DNA from: Anaerolineae bacterium
GTDB taxonomy: Bacteria > Chloroflexota > Anaerolineae > Promineifilales > Promineifilaceae
Assembly: GCA_023382655.1 (NCBI GenBank)
Contig: JAHDWK010000002.1
Coordinates: forward strand, 478,760-542,759
Length of the DNA: 64,000 nucleotides
Direction of reading: 5' to 3'
Below, piece by piece: positions 33,845 to 41,612 of the stretch. The position numbers and the translations under genes are program-made. The notes beneath the pieces are model-generated. The model was not told the origin of the DNA, made no database searches, and saw nothing but the letters and a program-made list of their open reading frames with translations. Position 1 is the first letter of the stretch; each line of letters opens with the position of its first letter.

Positions 33845-35206
33845 TTACAACTCATTCACCAACTCTCTAAACTTCTCCCCTCTTTCGGCGAAATCTTTGA
33901 AGGCGTCATAGCTGGTGCCGCCAGGGGACAGGAGGACGATGTCGCCGGACACGGCCGTCTCCCCTGCCACGGCCACCGCCTCCGCCATCGTCTCTACCCG
34001 CGTGACGAGACCTGACAGGTTTTCAAAACCTGTCAGGTCTAGCTTCTTTTCCAACAAATCGGCCAGTTCACCAAAGAGGATGACGTGTTTGGCGCGCCGG
34101 GCCACCACCCGCGCCCATTCATCCCACTGCATATCTTTGTCCCGACCACCGGCCAGCAAAATGAGCGGTTCGTCAAAGGCCGCCAGCGCCGCCAGCGCCC
34201 GCTCTGGCGCGGTGGCGATGCTGTCATTGATGTAACGCACGCCATTGATTTCCCGTACCAGTTCCAGCCGGTGTTCTACCCCGGTAAAGGTGCGGATGGC
34301 TTCATACATGGCTTCCGCCGGAATACCGGCGGCGTCGGCCAGGGTCACGGCCGCACACACATTCAGCAGATTATGGCGGCCACGTAGCTGCACATCTTCT
34401 ACCCGGCACACGGCCGTTTCGTGTCCGTTGCGCAGCCAGATTTTGTCATTGTGCAAAAACGCGCCGTCGGTCACCGGCTTTTCCAGGCTAAAGAGGCGCA
34501 AACGGCCGTGTACCAACGGCCGTAACGCCAGCGAACCAGGATCATCCAGGCAGAGGACTGCCGTACCGTTCTCATCTTGAAAACGCAAAATGTTCGCCTT
34601 CGCCTGGGTATAGGCTGTCATCGTCTTGTGCCGGTCCAAATGGTTCGGCGTGATGTTTAGCACAGCGGCAATGGGCGGGCTTTGCTCCCAAATTTCTAGC
34701 TGGAAGCTGGAAAGTTCCTGCACCACCACATCATCTGCTGCCATTTTGTGCAAGTCGGCAATCAGTGGACGGCCAATGTTACCACCCACCCAGGTACGCC
34801 GCCCGGCTATCTGCGCCATCACGCCCGTCAGCGCCGTCGTCGTTGTCTTGCCTGCCGAGCCAGTAATCCCGATCACATCCGTGGGCGTGCGCCGGATAAA
34901 CTCTTGTTCATCATTGGTGATGGTGATGCCCCGCGCCCGTGCTGCCTGCACAAACGGCGCATCGGCGGGCACACCGCCGCTGATGGCTAAAATGTCGGTT
35001 CTTTCTAGTAAAGTCATCGGATGTTCTCCTAAGACCAGTTCAATCGGCAAATCACTCAATTCAACCAGGTCAGTCGGCAACTTTTCGGCCGGGCGCAAGT
35101 CTGAAATTGTTACCGTCGCGCCTACGCCGACGGCAAAACGGGCCAGTGCTTTGCCTTGCCGCGCCAGACCCAGAATGAGGAGGCGTTTGCCTGTTAAAGC
35201 ATCCAT
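33845..35206 (-). CDS. murD: UDP-N-acetylmuramoylalanine--D-glutamate ligase MurD
   Basis: Adds D-glutamate to the peptide stem. The 453-residue protein has the ATP loop GITGSAGKTTTTAL, HLDRHKTM, and the C-terminal ligase domain (INDSIATAPE, LLSPGGTSYDAF). About residues 389-400 (in the sequence LDLTGFENLSG) are encoded by a copy of palindrome family A, in frame, in a surface loop region of the third domain. The gene remains open and all catalytic motifs are intact, so it is probably functional. Confidence 0.96.
   Translation of the reverse strand: MDALTGKRLLILGLARQGKALARFAVGVGATVTISDLRPAEKLPTDLVELSDLPIELVLGEHPMTLLERTDILAISGGVPADAPFVQAARARGITITNDEQEFIRRTPTDVIGITGSAGKTTTTALTGVMAQIAGRRTWVGGNIGRPLIADLHKMAADDVVVQELSSFQLEIWEQSPPIAAVLNITPNHLDRHKTMTAYTQAKANILRFQDENGTAVLCLDDPGSLALRPLVHGRLRLFSLEKPVTDGAFLHNDKIWLRNGHETAVCRVEDVQLRGRHNLLNVCAAVTLADAAGIPAEAMYEAIRTFTGVEHRLELVREINGVRYINDSIATAPERALAALAAFDEPLILLAGGRDKDMQWDEWARVVARRAKHVILFGELADLLEKKLDLTGFENLSGLVTRVETMAEAVAVAGETAVSGDIVLLSPGGTSYDAFKDFAERGEKFRELVNEL
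34008..34040. repeat. Palindromic repeat, family A, inserted in frame in murD (copy 3)
   Basis: The same 15-bp arms as the intergenic copies with a 3-base loop (TCA). The total of 33 bp keeps the murD frame; the other copies are 34 bp and would not. Confidence 0.93.
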
Positions 35207-35214
35207 TTTTTCAA

Positions 35215-35282
35215 TGAGCGGTGAGCAGTAAGCCGTGAGCAGTCTCTTTTCACTGCTTACCGTTCACTGCTTACTGCTCACT
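35215..35282. repeat. Heptamer tandem-repeat hairpin between mraY and murD
   Basis: GTGAGCA, GTAAGCC and GTGAGCA units are followed by inverted CACTGCT, TACCGTT, CACTGCT and TACTGCT; it reaches the mraY stop. Confidence 0.88.
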
Positions 35283-36282
35283 AAATTAAGGCCAGCGCCA
35301 TGCCGATCATCGCCCCGGTGAGGCCAATGAGCCACCAGCGTTGCACAATCTGGGTTTCGCTCCAGCCGAGCAGGACGAAGTGGTTGTGCAGGGGGGACAT
35401 TTTGAACGGCCGTATGTCCCTTCCCAAAAAGCGCCGCGATAATACGGCCGAAGTCACTTGCAGTACCACCGAAATGAGTGTGGCCACGGGGATGATGGCG
35501 ATGATAGGCAAAATGAACCACTGGTTGGTCAGCAGCGCCACCACGCCCAACGCGCCGCCTAAGGGCTGCGAGGCCACATCACCCATAAACATTTGCGCCG
35601 GGTGCGCGTTGTACCAGAGAAAGGCAAAACAAGCACCCACCGTGACAAAGGAAAAAGTGATCAAAAATTGCTGGTCTTGCATGGCGGCCACAATGCCATA
35701 GGCCACAAAACAGGTGGCGGCAATTAGCCCGGCCAACCCATCCAGCCCATCGGTAAAGTTCATGGCATTGGCCGACCCGGCAATGACGATGACGGCAATG
35801 GGGATGTAAATGGGGCCAATGTCAATCAGGTAAGGGACGGTGGGCAGGGCCATATAGCCATGCCCATCATTGACCACAAAGTAGATGGTGAGGGCAGCGG
35901 CCAGAGCGATGCCCAGTTGGAACCAGATTTTGGTGCGGGCCAACATGCCCACGCCCGGTTTCTGGCGAATGCCCTGATAATCATCAATGCCGCCCAAGAT
36001 GGCATAGGCAATCATGACGCCCAGGGGAATGATGATGCTGCGGGCGATCTCAATCGTTTGCACCAGGGCGACGATGTTGACGATGACGGTGATCACTACC
36101 ACCCAACCGACAATGAGGATGCCACCCATGGCCGGTGTGCCCATTTTGGTCATGTGGGATTGTGGCCCTTCAATGCGGATTTGTTTGCCCAGGCGTAAAC
36201 GGCGCATCATTTCGATGAACGGCCGTCCCCAGATGACGGCTAATAAAAAGGTAAATCCACCGGCGGTTAGTGCAAAAGGCAT
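35281..36282 (-). CDS. mraY: Phospho-MurNAc-pentapeptide transferase MraY
   Basis: Integral membrane enzyme forming lipid I from UDP-MurNAc-pentapeptide and undecaprenyl phosphate. The 333-residue protein has about ten transmembrane segments. Family motifs: GTPAMGGILI, the Asp pair in GGIDDYQGI, NAMNFTDGLDGLAGL, the MFMGDVASQPLGG Mg site and PLHNHFVLLGWSE. Order murF-mraY-murD is normal. Confidence 0.96.
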   Translation of the reverse strand: MPFALTAGGFTFLLAVIWGRPFIEMMRRLRLGKQIRIEGPQSHMTKMGTPAMGGILIVGWVVVITVIVNIVALVQTIEIARSIIIPLGVMIAYAILGGIDDYQGIRQKPGVGMLARTKIWFQLGIALAAALTIYFVVNDGHGYMALPTVPYLIDIGPIYIPIAVIVIAGSANAMNFTDGLDGLAGLIAATCFVAYGIVAAMQDQQFLITFSFVTVGACFAFLWYNAHPAQMFMGDVASQPLGGALGVVALLTNQWFILPIIAIIPVATLISVVLQVTSAVLSRRFLGRDIRPFKMSPLHNHFVLLGWSETQIVQRWWLIGLTGAMIGMALALI

Positions 36283-36289
36283 AAGCGTT

Positions 36290-36329
36290 CGTAAAATGCA
36301 AACGTAATGTATTACGTTTTACGTTTTAT
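36290..36329. repeat. Tandem-repeat hairpin between murF and mraY
   Basis: Units CGTAAAATG and AACGTAATG are mirrored by ATTACGTTTTACGTTTTATG. It includes the murF stop. Confidence 0.75.
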
Positions 36330-37743
36330 GCTCCAACATCGTGACGATCCGGTCCATACGCATTCCATAAGAGCCTTTGACCAGGATGATATCTTGCGGT
36401 TGGATGCGCGCCTCGATGACGGGCACGGCCGTGTCTGCATCCGTGGCCAGCGCCACATGGTGCGGCGGCAAACCGGCTTTGACGGCCTCTTCCGCAATCC
36501 AGCGTGCCCGCTGACCGACGGCCACCAACTCCTGGCAAACATCGGCCACCCGGCGCCCCACCAGCCGGTGAGACGCCTCTTCCAGATAACCGAGTTCCAA
36601 CATATCACCCAACACCGCTACCTTGCGCCCGGGGAAGTCTTCCAGCAAATTGAGCGCTGCCAGAGTGGACTCCGGGTTGGCATTGTAGCTGTCATCAATA
36701 ATGAGCGATTGTTTGGGGCCAGGTGCAGAAACCACACGTAACTCCACGGCCGTTTGCTGCAACCCACGTACAATACTGTCCCAACTCATGTCTAGTGCCA
36801 GCCCTACGGCCGTGGCCCGCAGCGCCGTATGCACACTGTGGCGGCCAATGAGGGGGGCTTGAATGTGCAAATGGTCACGGCCGTAATGCAGCACAAAACG
36901 GATGCCATCTAATCCTCTGGATTCGATCCGGTCGGCCCACAAATCGGCGCGCTGGTCCAAACCGTAGGTAAAAACGCGCGCCCGGCTGAAATCGGCCATA
37001 CTCATCACCCGGTCATCGTCCCGGTTCAAAATAGCCACACCATGCGCCGGCAACGCCTCTACCAGTTCCCGCTTGGCGGCCACTATCGCTTCCAGGCTGC
37101 CGGCCCGTTCCAAATGCACTGCCCCCACCAGCGTAACCACGCCGATCTCCGGCTGTGTCATCTCGCACAGGGTAGCGATCTCGCCAGGCACATACATTGC
37201 CATTTCCAACACTGCCTTCTGGTGATGGGGTTCCAGGCCAAACAAGGCCATAGGCAGTCCCAAAATGCTATTGCGATTGCCGGGCGACTTAAAGGTATCA
37301 AACTGCTGGGCTAAAACGGCGTGAGTTAGCTCTTTGGTGCTGGTTTTGCCCACGCTGCCGGTAATGCCGATGACCTGCACCGCGAAGCGAGCGCGCCACG
37401 CTCTGGCGGATGCCTGTAAGATGGCGATGGGATCGCTCACCACCAGACAGACGGGCGTGACGACGCTGAAGGGCAGGGGGAACGGCAGAGGCTGACCAGT
37501 GCGAAAATCTATCGTTGCATGGTCGCCAGGTATGGGCCGTGCCACCAATGCCGCAATCGCTCCGCGGGCAAAGGACTCGGCCACAAAGTCGTGCCCGTCC
37601 ACCTGTTCGCCCTTGTAGGCCACAAACAGGCTGCCGGGGACAACTTCACGGCTGTCCATCACCACAGCCGAAACCACCGGTTCTGCGCCGGTGGCTGTGT
37701 ACTCTGGTATCAGGACGTTGAAAAAATGGGCCAGTGTCAACAT
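36319..37743 (-). CDS. murF: UDP-MurNAc-tripeptide--D-Ala-D-Ala ligase MurF
   Basis: Adds the D-Ala-D-Ala dipeptide made by Ddl to complete the cytoplasmic precursor. The 474-residue protein has the N-terminal substrate domain, the ATP loop GITGSVGKTSTKEL, KSPGNRNSILGLPM, and the C-terminal SYNANPES and KGSYGMRMD motifs. It directly follows ftsI; murE, which normally sits between the two, is absent. It could not be MurE itself because the second domain matches MurF (DSYNANP). Confidence 0.95.
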   Translation of the reverse strand: MLTLAHFFNVLIPEYTATGAEPVVSAVVMDSREVVPGSLFVAYKGEQVDGHDFVAESFARGAIAALVARPIPGDHATIDFRTGQPLPFPLPFSVVTPVCLVVSDPIAILQASARAWRARFAVQVIGITGSVGKTSTKELTHAVLAQQFDTFKSPGNRNSILGLPMALFGLEPHHQKAVLEMAMYVPGEIATLCEMTQPEIGVVTLVGAVHLERAGSLEAIVAAKRELVEALPAHGVAILNRDDDRVMSMADFSRARVFTYGLDQRADLWADRIESRGLDGIRFVLHYGRDHLHIQAPLIGRHSVHTALRATAVGLALDMSWDSIVRGLQQTAVELRVVSAPGPKQSLIIDDSYNANPESTLAALNLLEDFPGRKVAVLGDMLELGYLEEASHRLVGRRVADVCQELVAVGQRARWIAEEAVKAGLPPHHVALATDADTAVPVIEARIQPQDIILVKGSYGMRMDRIVTMLEHKT

Positions 37744-37746
37744 AAA

Positions 37747-37806
37747 AAATTATGAATTAGGAATTATGAATTATGAAACCACTTCATAATTCATAATTCA
37801 TCCTTC
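37747..37806. repeat. Heptamer tandem-repeat hairpin between ftsI and murF
   Basis: GAATTAG/GAATTAT units are followed by inverted ATAATTC units, an AT-rich version of the other hairpins. Confidence 0.85.
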
Positions 37807-39501
37807 CTAATTCCCTCTCGCCTCCATCACGTCCGCCTGCAAACGGACGGTGTCGGGCGGGATGTCTAACAGCACCACTAACTCATCAGCCAGACGGGCA
37901 AAGGCGGGAGCGGCGGTGAGCGAACCCCACGGCTGCGTCTTGGGCCGATCTAGCTTCACAAAAACAATGATTTCCGGGTTGTCGGCAGGTAGCCAGCCGA
38001 CGAAGGAGCCAATGGTATCGTCGGGCAAATAGATGCCGTTTTCGGCAATCTGGGCGGTGCCCGTTTTCCCGGCGATGGTGTAGCCATCAATACTGGCTTC
38101 GGTGACTTCGCGGGCCACGGCCGTAATCGCCATGGCATTCACTTGCTGCGCCACGTCTGGGCTGATGGGGCGGCTTAACTCTCTTGGTTCGTGGACAAAC
38201 GTGCCGTTTTCCCCCCGAATTTCCTGCACAATGTAAGGCTGCATAATCACCCCATTGTTGGGAATGGCGGAAATAGCGGCGACCATCTGCAACGGCGTGA
38301 CGGCAATACCCTGCCCGTAGGAATTGGTTGCCAGGAATGACTCCGTCCAGAACTCAGAACCGGGCAGCCACATGGTGCCGCCCGCTTCCGCCATCAAGTC
38401 TATGCCCGTCGGCCGGCCAAAACCAAATTTCTGCATATAGCTGTAATAAAGGTCTGGCCCCAAAGTAGTGGCCAGTGTGGCTGCGCCCACATTGAGGGAC
38501 CGGGATAACAGGGTGGTCATATCCGTAATACCCGGCCCGCTGCGATCCCAGTTGTAAGTACGGTGGCCGCCCACTTCCAGCACGCCGGCGTCATAATAGG
38601 TGGACTGTGGGGTAAACAGGCCAGAGTCGAGGGCTGCCGCCATCGTGATCAGTTTCATCACGGAACCCGGCTCGTGCTGCTGCTGTACCGCCGGGTTTTG
38701 CAAGGCTTCTCGCTCTTGTTCATAAAATGTATACGGGTCATAACAAGGCCAACTGGCCATAGCCAGGATAGCGCCGGTACGGGGATCCATCACAATAATG
38801 GAACCGCTCTGGGCGCGGTAGGTTTGCAAGGCGTTTGCCAGATGTTGTTCCACCAGATATTGCATGGAACGGTCAATGGTCAACACCAGGTCAGCGCCTT
38901 CACGGGCGATGACATTGCGCTGCTCGGTAAGGGGGGAGATATTGACAACGGCCGTAGCCGCTTCCCCGGCCAGGTCACGCTGATAATACCCTTCCACCCC
39001 TGAGCCACCGTTGCCTTCAAAATCCACATAACCCAGCACATGGCACAGCAATTCCCCCTGCGGATAAAAACGACGGGGCAGGGGGTCTAGCTGGATTTCA
39101 TCGGCATATTCCAGAGTGCGAATGGTGGCGGCAATCTCTTCGGAGACTCGTCCGGCCAGCAGTACATAAGGGTTGCCGCTTTCCAGTGCGCCCAAAATTT
39201 CGTAGCGTGGCCTCTGCAAAATGGTTGCCAGATCGGTCGCCATTTTTTCGGGGTCAGAGATGAGGCGGGGCGAGACGCCCACCTGGTAGTCGGCTGAATT
39301 GGCGACCAGCACAGCGCCATTACGATCATAAATGATGCCCCGGTCTGGCCGGGCGATCACGCGCACGTCAGTGGTCGCTTTTTCAGCCCAGGCGCCGGCC
39401 TGAATCACCTGAAACAAGATCAAGCGTCCGGCAATGATGATGGTGGCGATGACTAAGCCTACGGTAATCAGTGTTAACCGGCGCTGTTGACTTTTATTCA
39501 T
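37807..39501 (-). CDS. ftsI: Septal transpeptidase FtsI (class B penicillin-binding protein)
   Basis: Cross-links septal peptidoglycan. One N-terminal transmembrane helix (about 10-32), the dimerisation domain, then the transpeptidase domain with Ser active site in EPGSVMKL, SLN (SRSLNVGAAT) and AGKTGTAQ. No PASTA domains. The ATG at 39501 is chosen because it overlaps the stop of the FtsL-like gene by eight bases (ATGAATAA). That gives 564 residues. Confidence 0.95.
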   Translation of the reverse strand: MNKSQQRRLTLITVGLVIATIIIAGRLILFQVIQAGAWAEKATTDVRVIARPDRGIIYDRNGAVLVANSADYQVGVSPRLISDPEKMATDLATILQRPRYEILGALESGNPYVLLAGRVSEEIAATIRTLEYADEIQLDPLPRRFYPQGELLCHVLGYVDFEGNGGSGVEGYYQRDLAGEAATAVVNISPLTEQRNVIAREGADLVLTIDRSMQYLVEQHLANALQTYRAQSGSIIVMDPRTGAILAMASWPCYDPYTFYEQEREALQNPAVQQQHEPGSVMKLITMAAALDSGLFTPQSTYYDAGVLEVGGHRTYNWDRSGPGITDMTTLLSRSLNVGAATLATTLGPDLYYSYMQKFGFGRPTGIDLMAEAGGTMWLPGSEFWTESFLATNSYGQGIAVTPLQMVAAISAIPNNGVIMQPYIVQEIRGENGTFVHEPRELSRPISPDVAQQVNAMAITAVAREVTEASIDGYTIAGKTGTAQIAENGIYLPDDTIGSFVGWLPADNPEIIVFVKLDRPKTQPWGSLTAAPAFARLADELVVLLDIPPDTVRLQADVMEARGN

Positions 39502-39961
39502 TGGCTTCTCCCTGAACGAAACCGTCAATGCGGCCCTGTAGCGCCAACCAGAGAGCAGTATTTATTGTCGCGGGTGGTGGCGGGAGAGCGACGGCCGTAG
39601 CCACGGGCATACTGGTGTCATTGCCACTCACCGCCGGATAGTTGGGCACAATGATATATTCAATATCATCGGGGTCGGCGGGTACAAAACCTAAGCGCGC
39701 GGCTTCTGCTTGCAGGCGTTGCAACTGCTGCGCTTCCGCAATCTGCCGCTCCAATGCTGCATTTTCCCGTTTGAGGGTTTCCATTTCCGCCTGCATGATC
39801 TGGATACGCCGCCCGACGCTGGCCGTGCGGCTGGCCTGGCTGACGTAGATGGCGCCTACCAGCGCCGCCAACACCAATATCACGGCCCAACCCAACACGG
39901 CCTGGGCTTCTGTCAGGGTGCGAAAACGGCGTAACTGGTCGCGGGAGTGTCGAGCCATCAT
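39494..39961 (-). CDS. FtsL/DivIC-like division protein
   Basis: 155 residues: a basic cytoplasmic N-terminus, one transmembrane helix (about 23-45), and a leucine-zipper-like coiled coil (about 48-90) ending in ARLGFVPADP, as in septum-formation initiators. A less conserved tail of 50 residues follows. Position between rsmH and ftsI is that of ftsL. Such proteins assemble with FtsQ and activate FtsW-FtsI. Sequence similarity is low, as is usual for the family. Confidence 0.78.
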   Translation of the reverse strand: MMARHSRDQLRRFRTLTEAQAVLGWAVILVLAALVGAIYVSQASRTASVGRRIQIMQAEMETLKRENAALERQIAEAQQLQRLQAEAARLGFVPADPDDIEYIIVPNYPAVSGNDTSMPVATAVALPPPPATINTALWLALQGRIDGFVQGEANE

Positions 39962-39995
39962 AGTTGCAGCAAGCCCCTCAGGGTTTCAAAAACTC

Positions 39996-40925
39996 TTAGG
40001 GGCTGATTTTCTCCACCACCCGCAATCGCGCACTGCGGCTGCGGGGATTTTGGGCGATTTCCACCGGTGATGCCTGGATCGCTTTTTTGGTGAGCAGGTG
40101 TAAAACGGCCGGGCCGCTATCCGCGGTGGTCGGGTAACCGGGTGGTGGTGTGCGGTCCTGGCTCAGATGACGAAAGGTTTGTTTGACGATGCGGTCTTCC
40201 AAAGAATGAAAGCTAATGACCGCCAGAATGCCGCCCGGCGCCAGCAGTTCAATGGCGGCAGCCAGCCCTTTTTCTACTTCTTCCAGTTCATGATTGACGG
40301 CAATGCGCAGGGCTTGAAAAACCTGGGTGGCCGGGTGTATGTGTTTGGGGGTGTGGATGTGTTCGGCGATACAGTTGGCCAGTTGGGTGGTGGTGGTAAA
40401 CGGCCGTGCCCCCACCACCAACCGGGCAATTTTACGGCTCTGCTGTTCTTCGCCATATTGCCAGAACAGGTCAGCCAGTTCCGTTTCCGGCAGGTTGTTG
40501 ATCAGGTCAGCGGCCGTTTCCCCTTTGGTGGGGTCAAAACGCATGTCCAGCGGTCCTTCCTTCATAAACGAAAAGCCGCGTTCGGCGTCGTTCAACTGCC
40601 GCGAAGAGAGGCCCAGGTCCAGCACAATGCCGTCCGGTTGGGCAAAACCCATCAGGGGGGCAAACTGGCCCATTTTGGTGTAGCTGGCGTGGACAAAGGT
40701 GACCCGGTCGCCAAAAACGGTCAGTCGCTCCTGGGCAAAAGTGAGGGCGTGGGGGTCTTTATCAAACGCCAATACCCGTCCGGAGGGAGACGACTGTTCC
40801 AGAATACCGGCCGTATGCCCACCCGCGCCCACTGTGCCGTCTATGTAACGGCCGTTCCGCACCGGCATGAGCAGCGCCAACACTTCGTGCAACAAAACGG
40901 GTTGGTGTTCGATGGCGGTCATCAT
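39996..40925 (-). CDS. rsmH: 16S rRNA (cytosine-1402-N4)-methyltransferase RsmH
   Basis: Methylates C1402 in the decoding centre of 16S rRNA. The 309-residue protein shows HQPVLLHEVL, the SAM loop DGTVGAGGHTAGIL, DLGLSSRQL and the C-terminal ISFHSLEDRIVKQTF. It starts 3 bases after the mraZ stop, so the two are co-translated. Formerly called MraW. Confidence 0.96.
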   Translation of the reverse strand: MMTAIEHQPVLLHEVLALLMPVRNGRYIDGTVGAGGHTAGILEQSSPSGRVLAFDKDPHALTFAQERLTVFGDRVTFVHASYTKMGQFAPLMGFAQPDGIVLDLGLSSRQLNDAERGFSFMKEGPLDMRFDPTKGETAADLINNLPETELADLFWQYGEEQQSRKIARLVVGARPFTTTTQLANCIAEHIHTPKHIHPATQVFQALRIAVNHELEEVEKGLAAAIELLAPGGILAVISFHSLEDRIVKQTFRHLSQDRTPPPGYPTTADSGPAVLHLLTKKAIQASPVEIAQNPRSRSARLRVVEKISP

Positions 40926-40928
40926 GGC

Positions 40929-41354
40929 TTAAATTCCTAAATCCTGCCAGCGGCTGGCGTCGTCCTGCCGCTCAATGGATTGGCGTACGGCCGTCCAGGC
41001 CTCGCTGCTCCACAACTCCAGGTAATGAAACATACCGGCGATGACCACATCCCCATTGATCCCGGCAAATTCGCGCAAGTAGGGGGGCAGCAAGACGCGC
41101 CCCTGGCGGTCGGGCAGCAAATCGGTAGCGCCGGAAAAGACACGGCGGCGGAACATGCGCATATCCTCATCGGCTAACGGCCGTTCGGCAATGCGCTGCG
41201 CCAGCTCTTGCCAGCCATCCAGCGGAAACAGCATCAAGTTCTGGTCAAAACCGCGTGTCACCACCAGCCCAGAAGCCAGCAGCCCGCGAAACTTGGCCGG
41301 AATGGTTAGCCGCCCTTTCTCATCAATCGTGTGAGTGTATTCGCCCAGGAACAT
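40929..41354 (-). CDS. mraZ: Transcriptional regulator MraZ
   Basis: DNA-binding repressor of the dcw operon made of two AbrB-like halves. The 141-residue protein has the paired motifs DEKGRLTIPAKFR and DRQGRVLLPPYLR. First gene of the cluster. The four GTGG boxes upstream are its expected operator, so the cluster is probably autoregulated. There is no Shine-Dalgarno before the ATG; a palindrome of family A lies 11 bases upstream in the leader. Confidence 0.96.
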   Translation of the reverse strand: MFLGEYTHTIDEKGRLTIPAKFRGLLASGLVVTRGFDQNLMLFPLDGWQELAQRIAERPLADEDMRMFRRRVFSGATDLLPDRQGRVLLPPYLREFAGINGDVVIAGMFHYLELWSSEAWTAVRQSIERQDDASRWQDLGI

Positions 41355-41365
41355 TGGTAGTTGTG

Positions 41366-41399
41366 AGACCTGACAGGTTTCTAAAAACCTGTCAGGTCT
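41366..41399. repeat. Palindromic repeat, family A, in the mraZ leader (copy 4)
   Basis: 15-bp arms identical to the other three copies, loop CTAA. In the transcript it would form a stable hairpin next to the mraZ start. Confidence 0.9.
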
Positions 41400-41468
41400 T
41401 GTTATTAGAACATATGTTTCAATTGCGCCATTTTACCATACACTTTGGTGGGATTTTGCGCATGTTTG

Positions 41469-41504
41469 TCCCACAATGCCCCACTTTTTACCACAATAGG
41501 CCAC
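41469..41504 (-). promoter_or_regulatory. MraZ operator: four GTGG boxes at 10-bp spacing
   Basis: On the minus strand GTGG begins at 41504, 41494, 41484 and 41474, exactly 10 bp apart; the two nearest the gene read GTGGG. MraZ operators in other bacteria are GTGGG repeats separated by 5 bases. Confidence 0.85.
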
Positions 41505-41533
41505 AGTATACACCAAAGCCCCCCTCATGTGAA
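41505..41533 (-). promoter_or_regulatory. Candidate promoter of the dcw cluster
   Basis: TTCACA (41533-41528), 17 bp, TATACT (41510-41505) on the minus strand. Transcription would start inside the first MraZ boxes. Confidence 0.6.
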
Positions 41534-41548
41534 GGGTTGGCGGGAAAC

Positions 41549-41586
41549 AAAAAATCCCCCCGGTTGTGAAAACCGGGGGGATTTTT
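41549..41586 (-). terminator. Strong rho-independent terminator of the Tad operon
   Basis: AAAAATCCCCCCGGTT paired with AACCGGGGGGATTTTT around a short loop. Bidirectional in form; it separates the surface-protein operon from the dcw promoter. Confidence 0.92.
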
Positions 41587-41612
41587 CAGAGGCTTGCCCA
41601 AAGGGGATAGCG

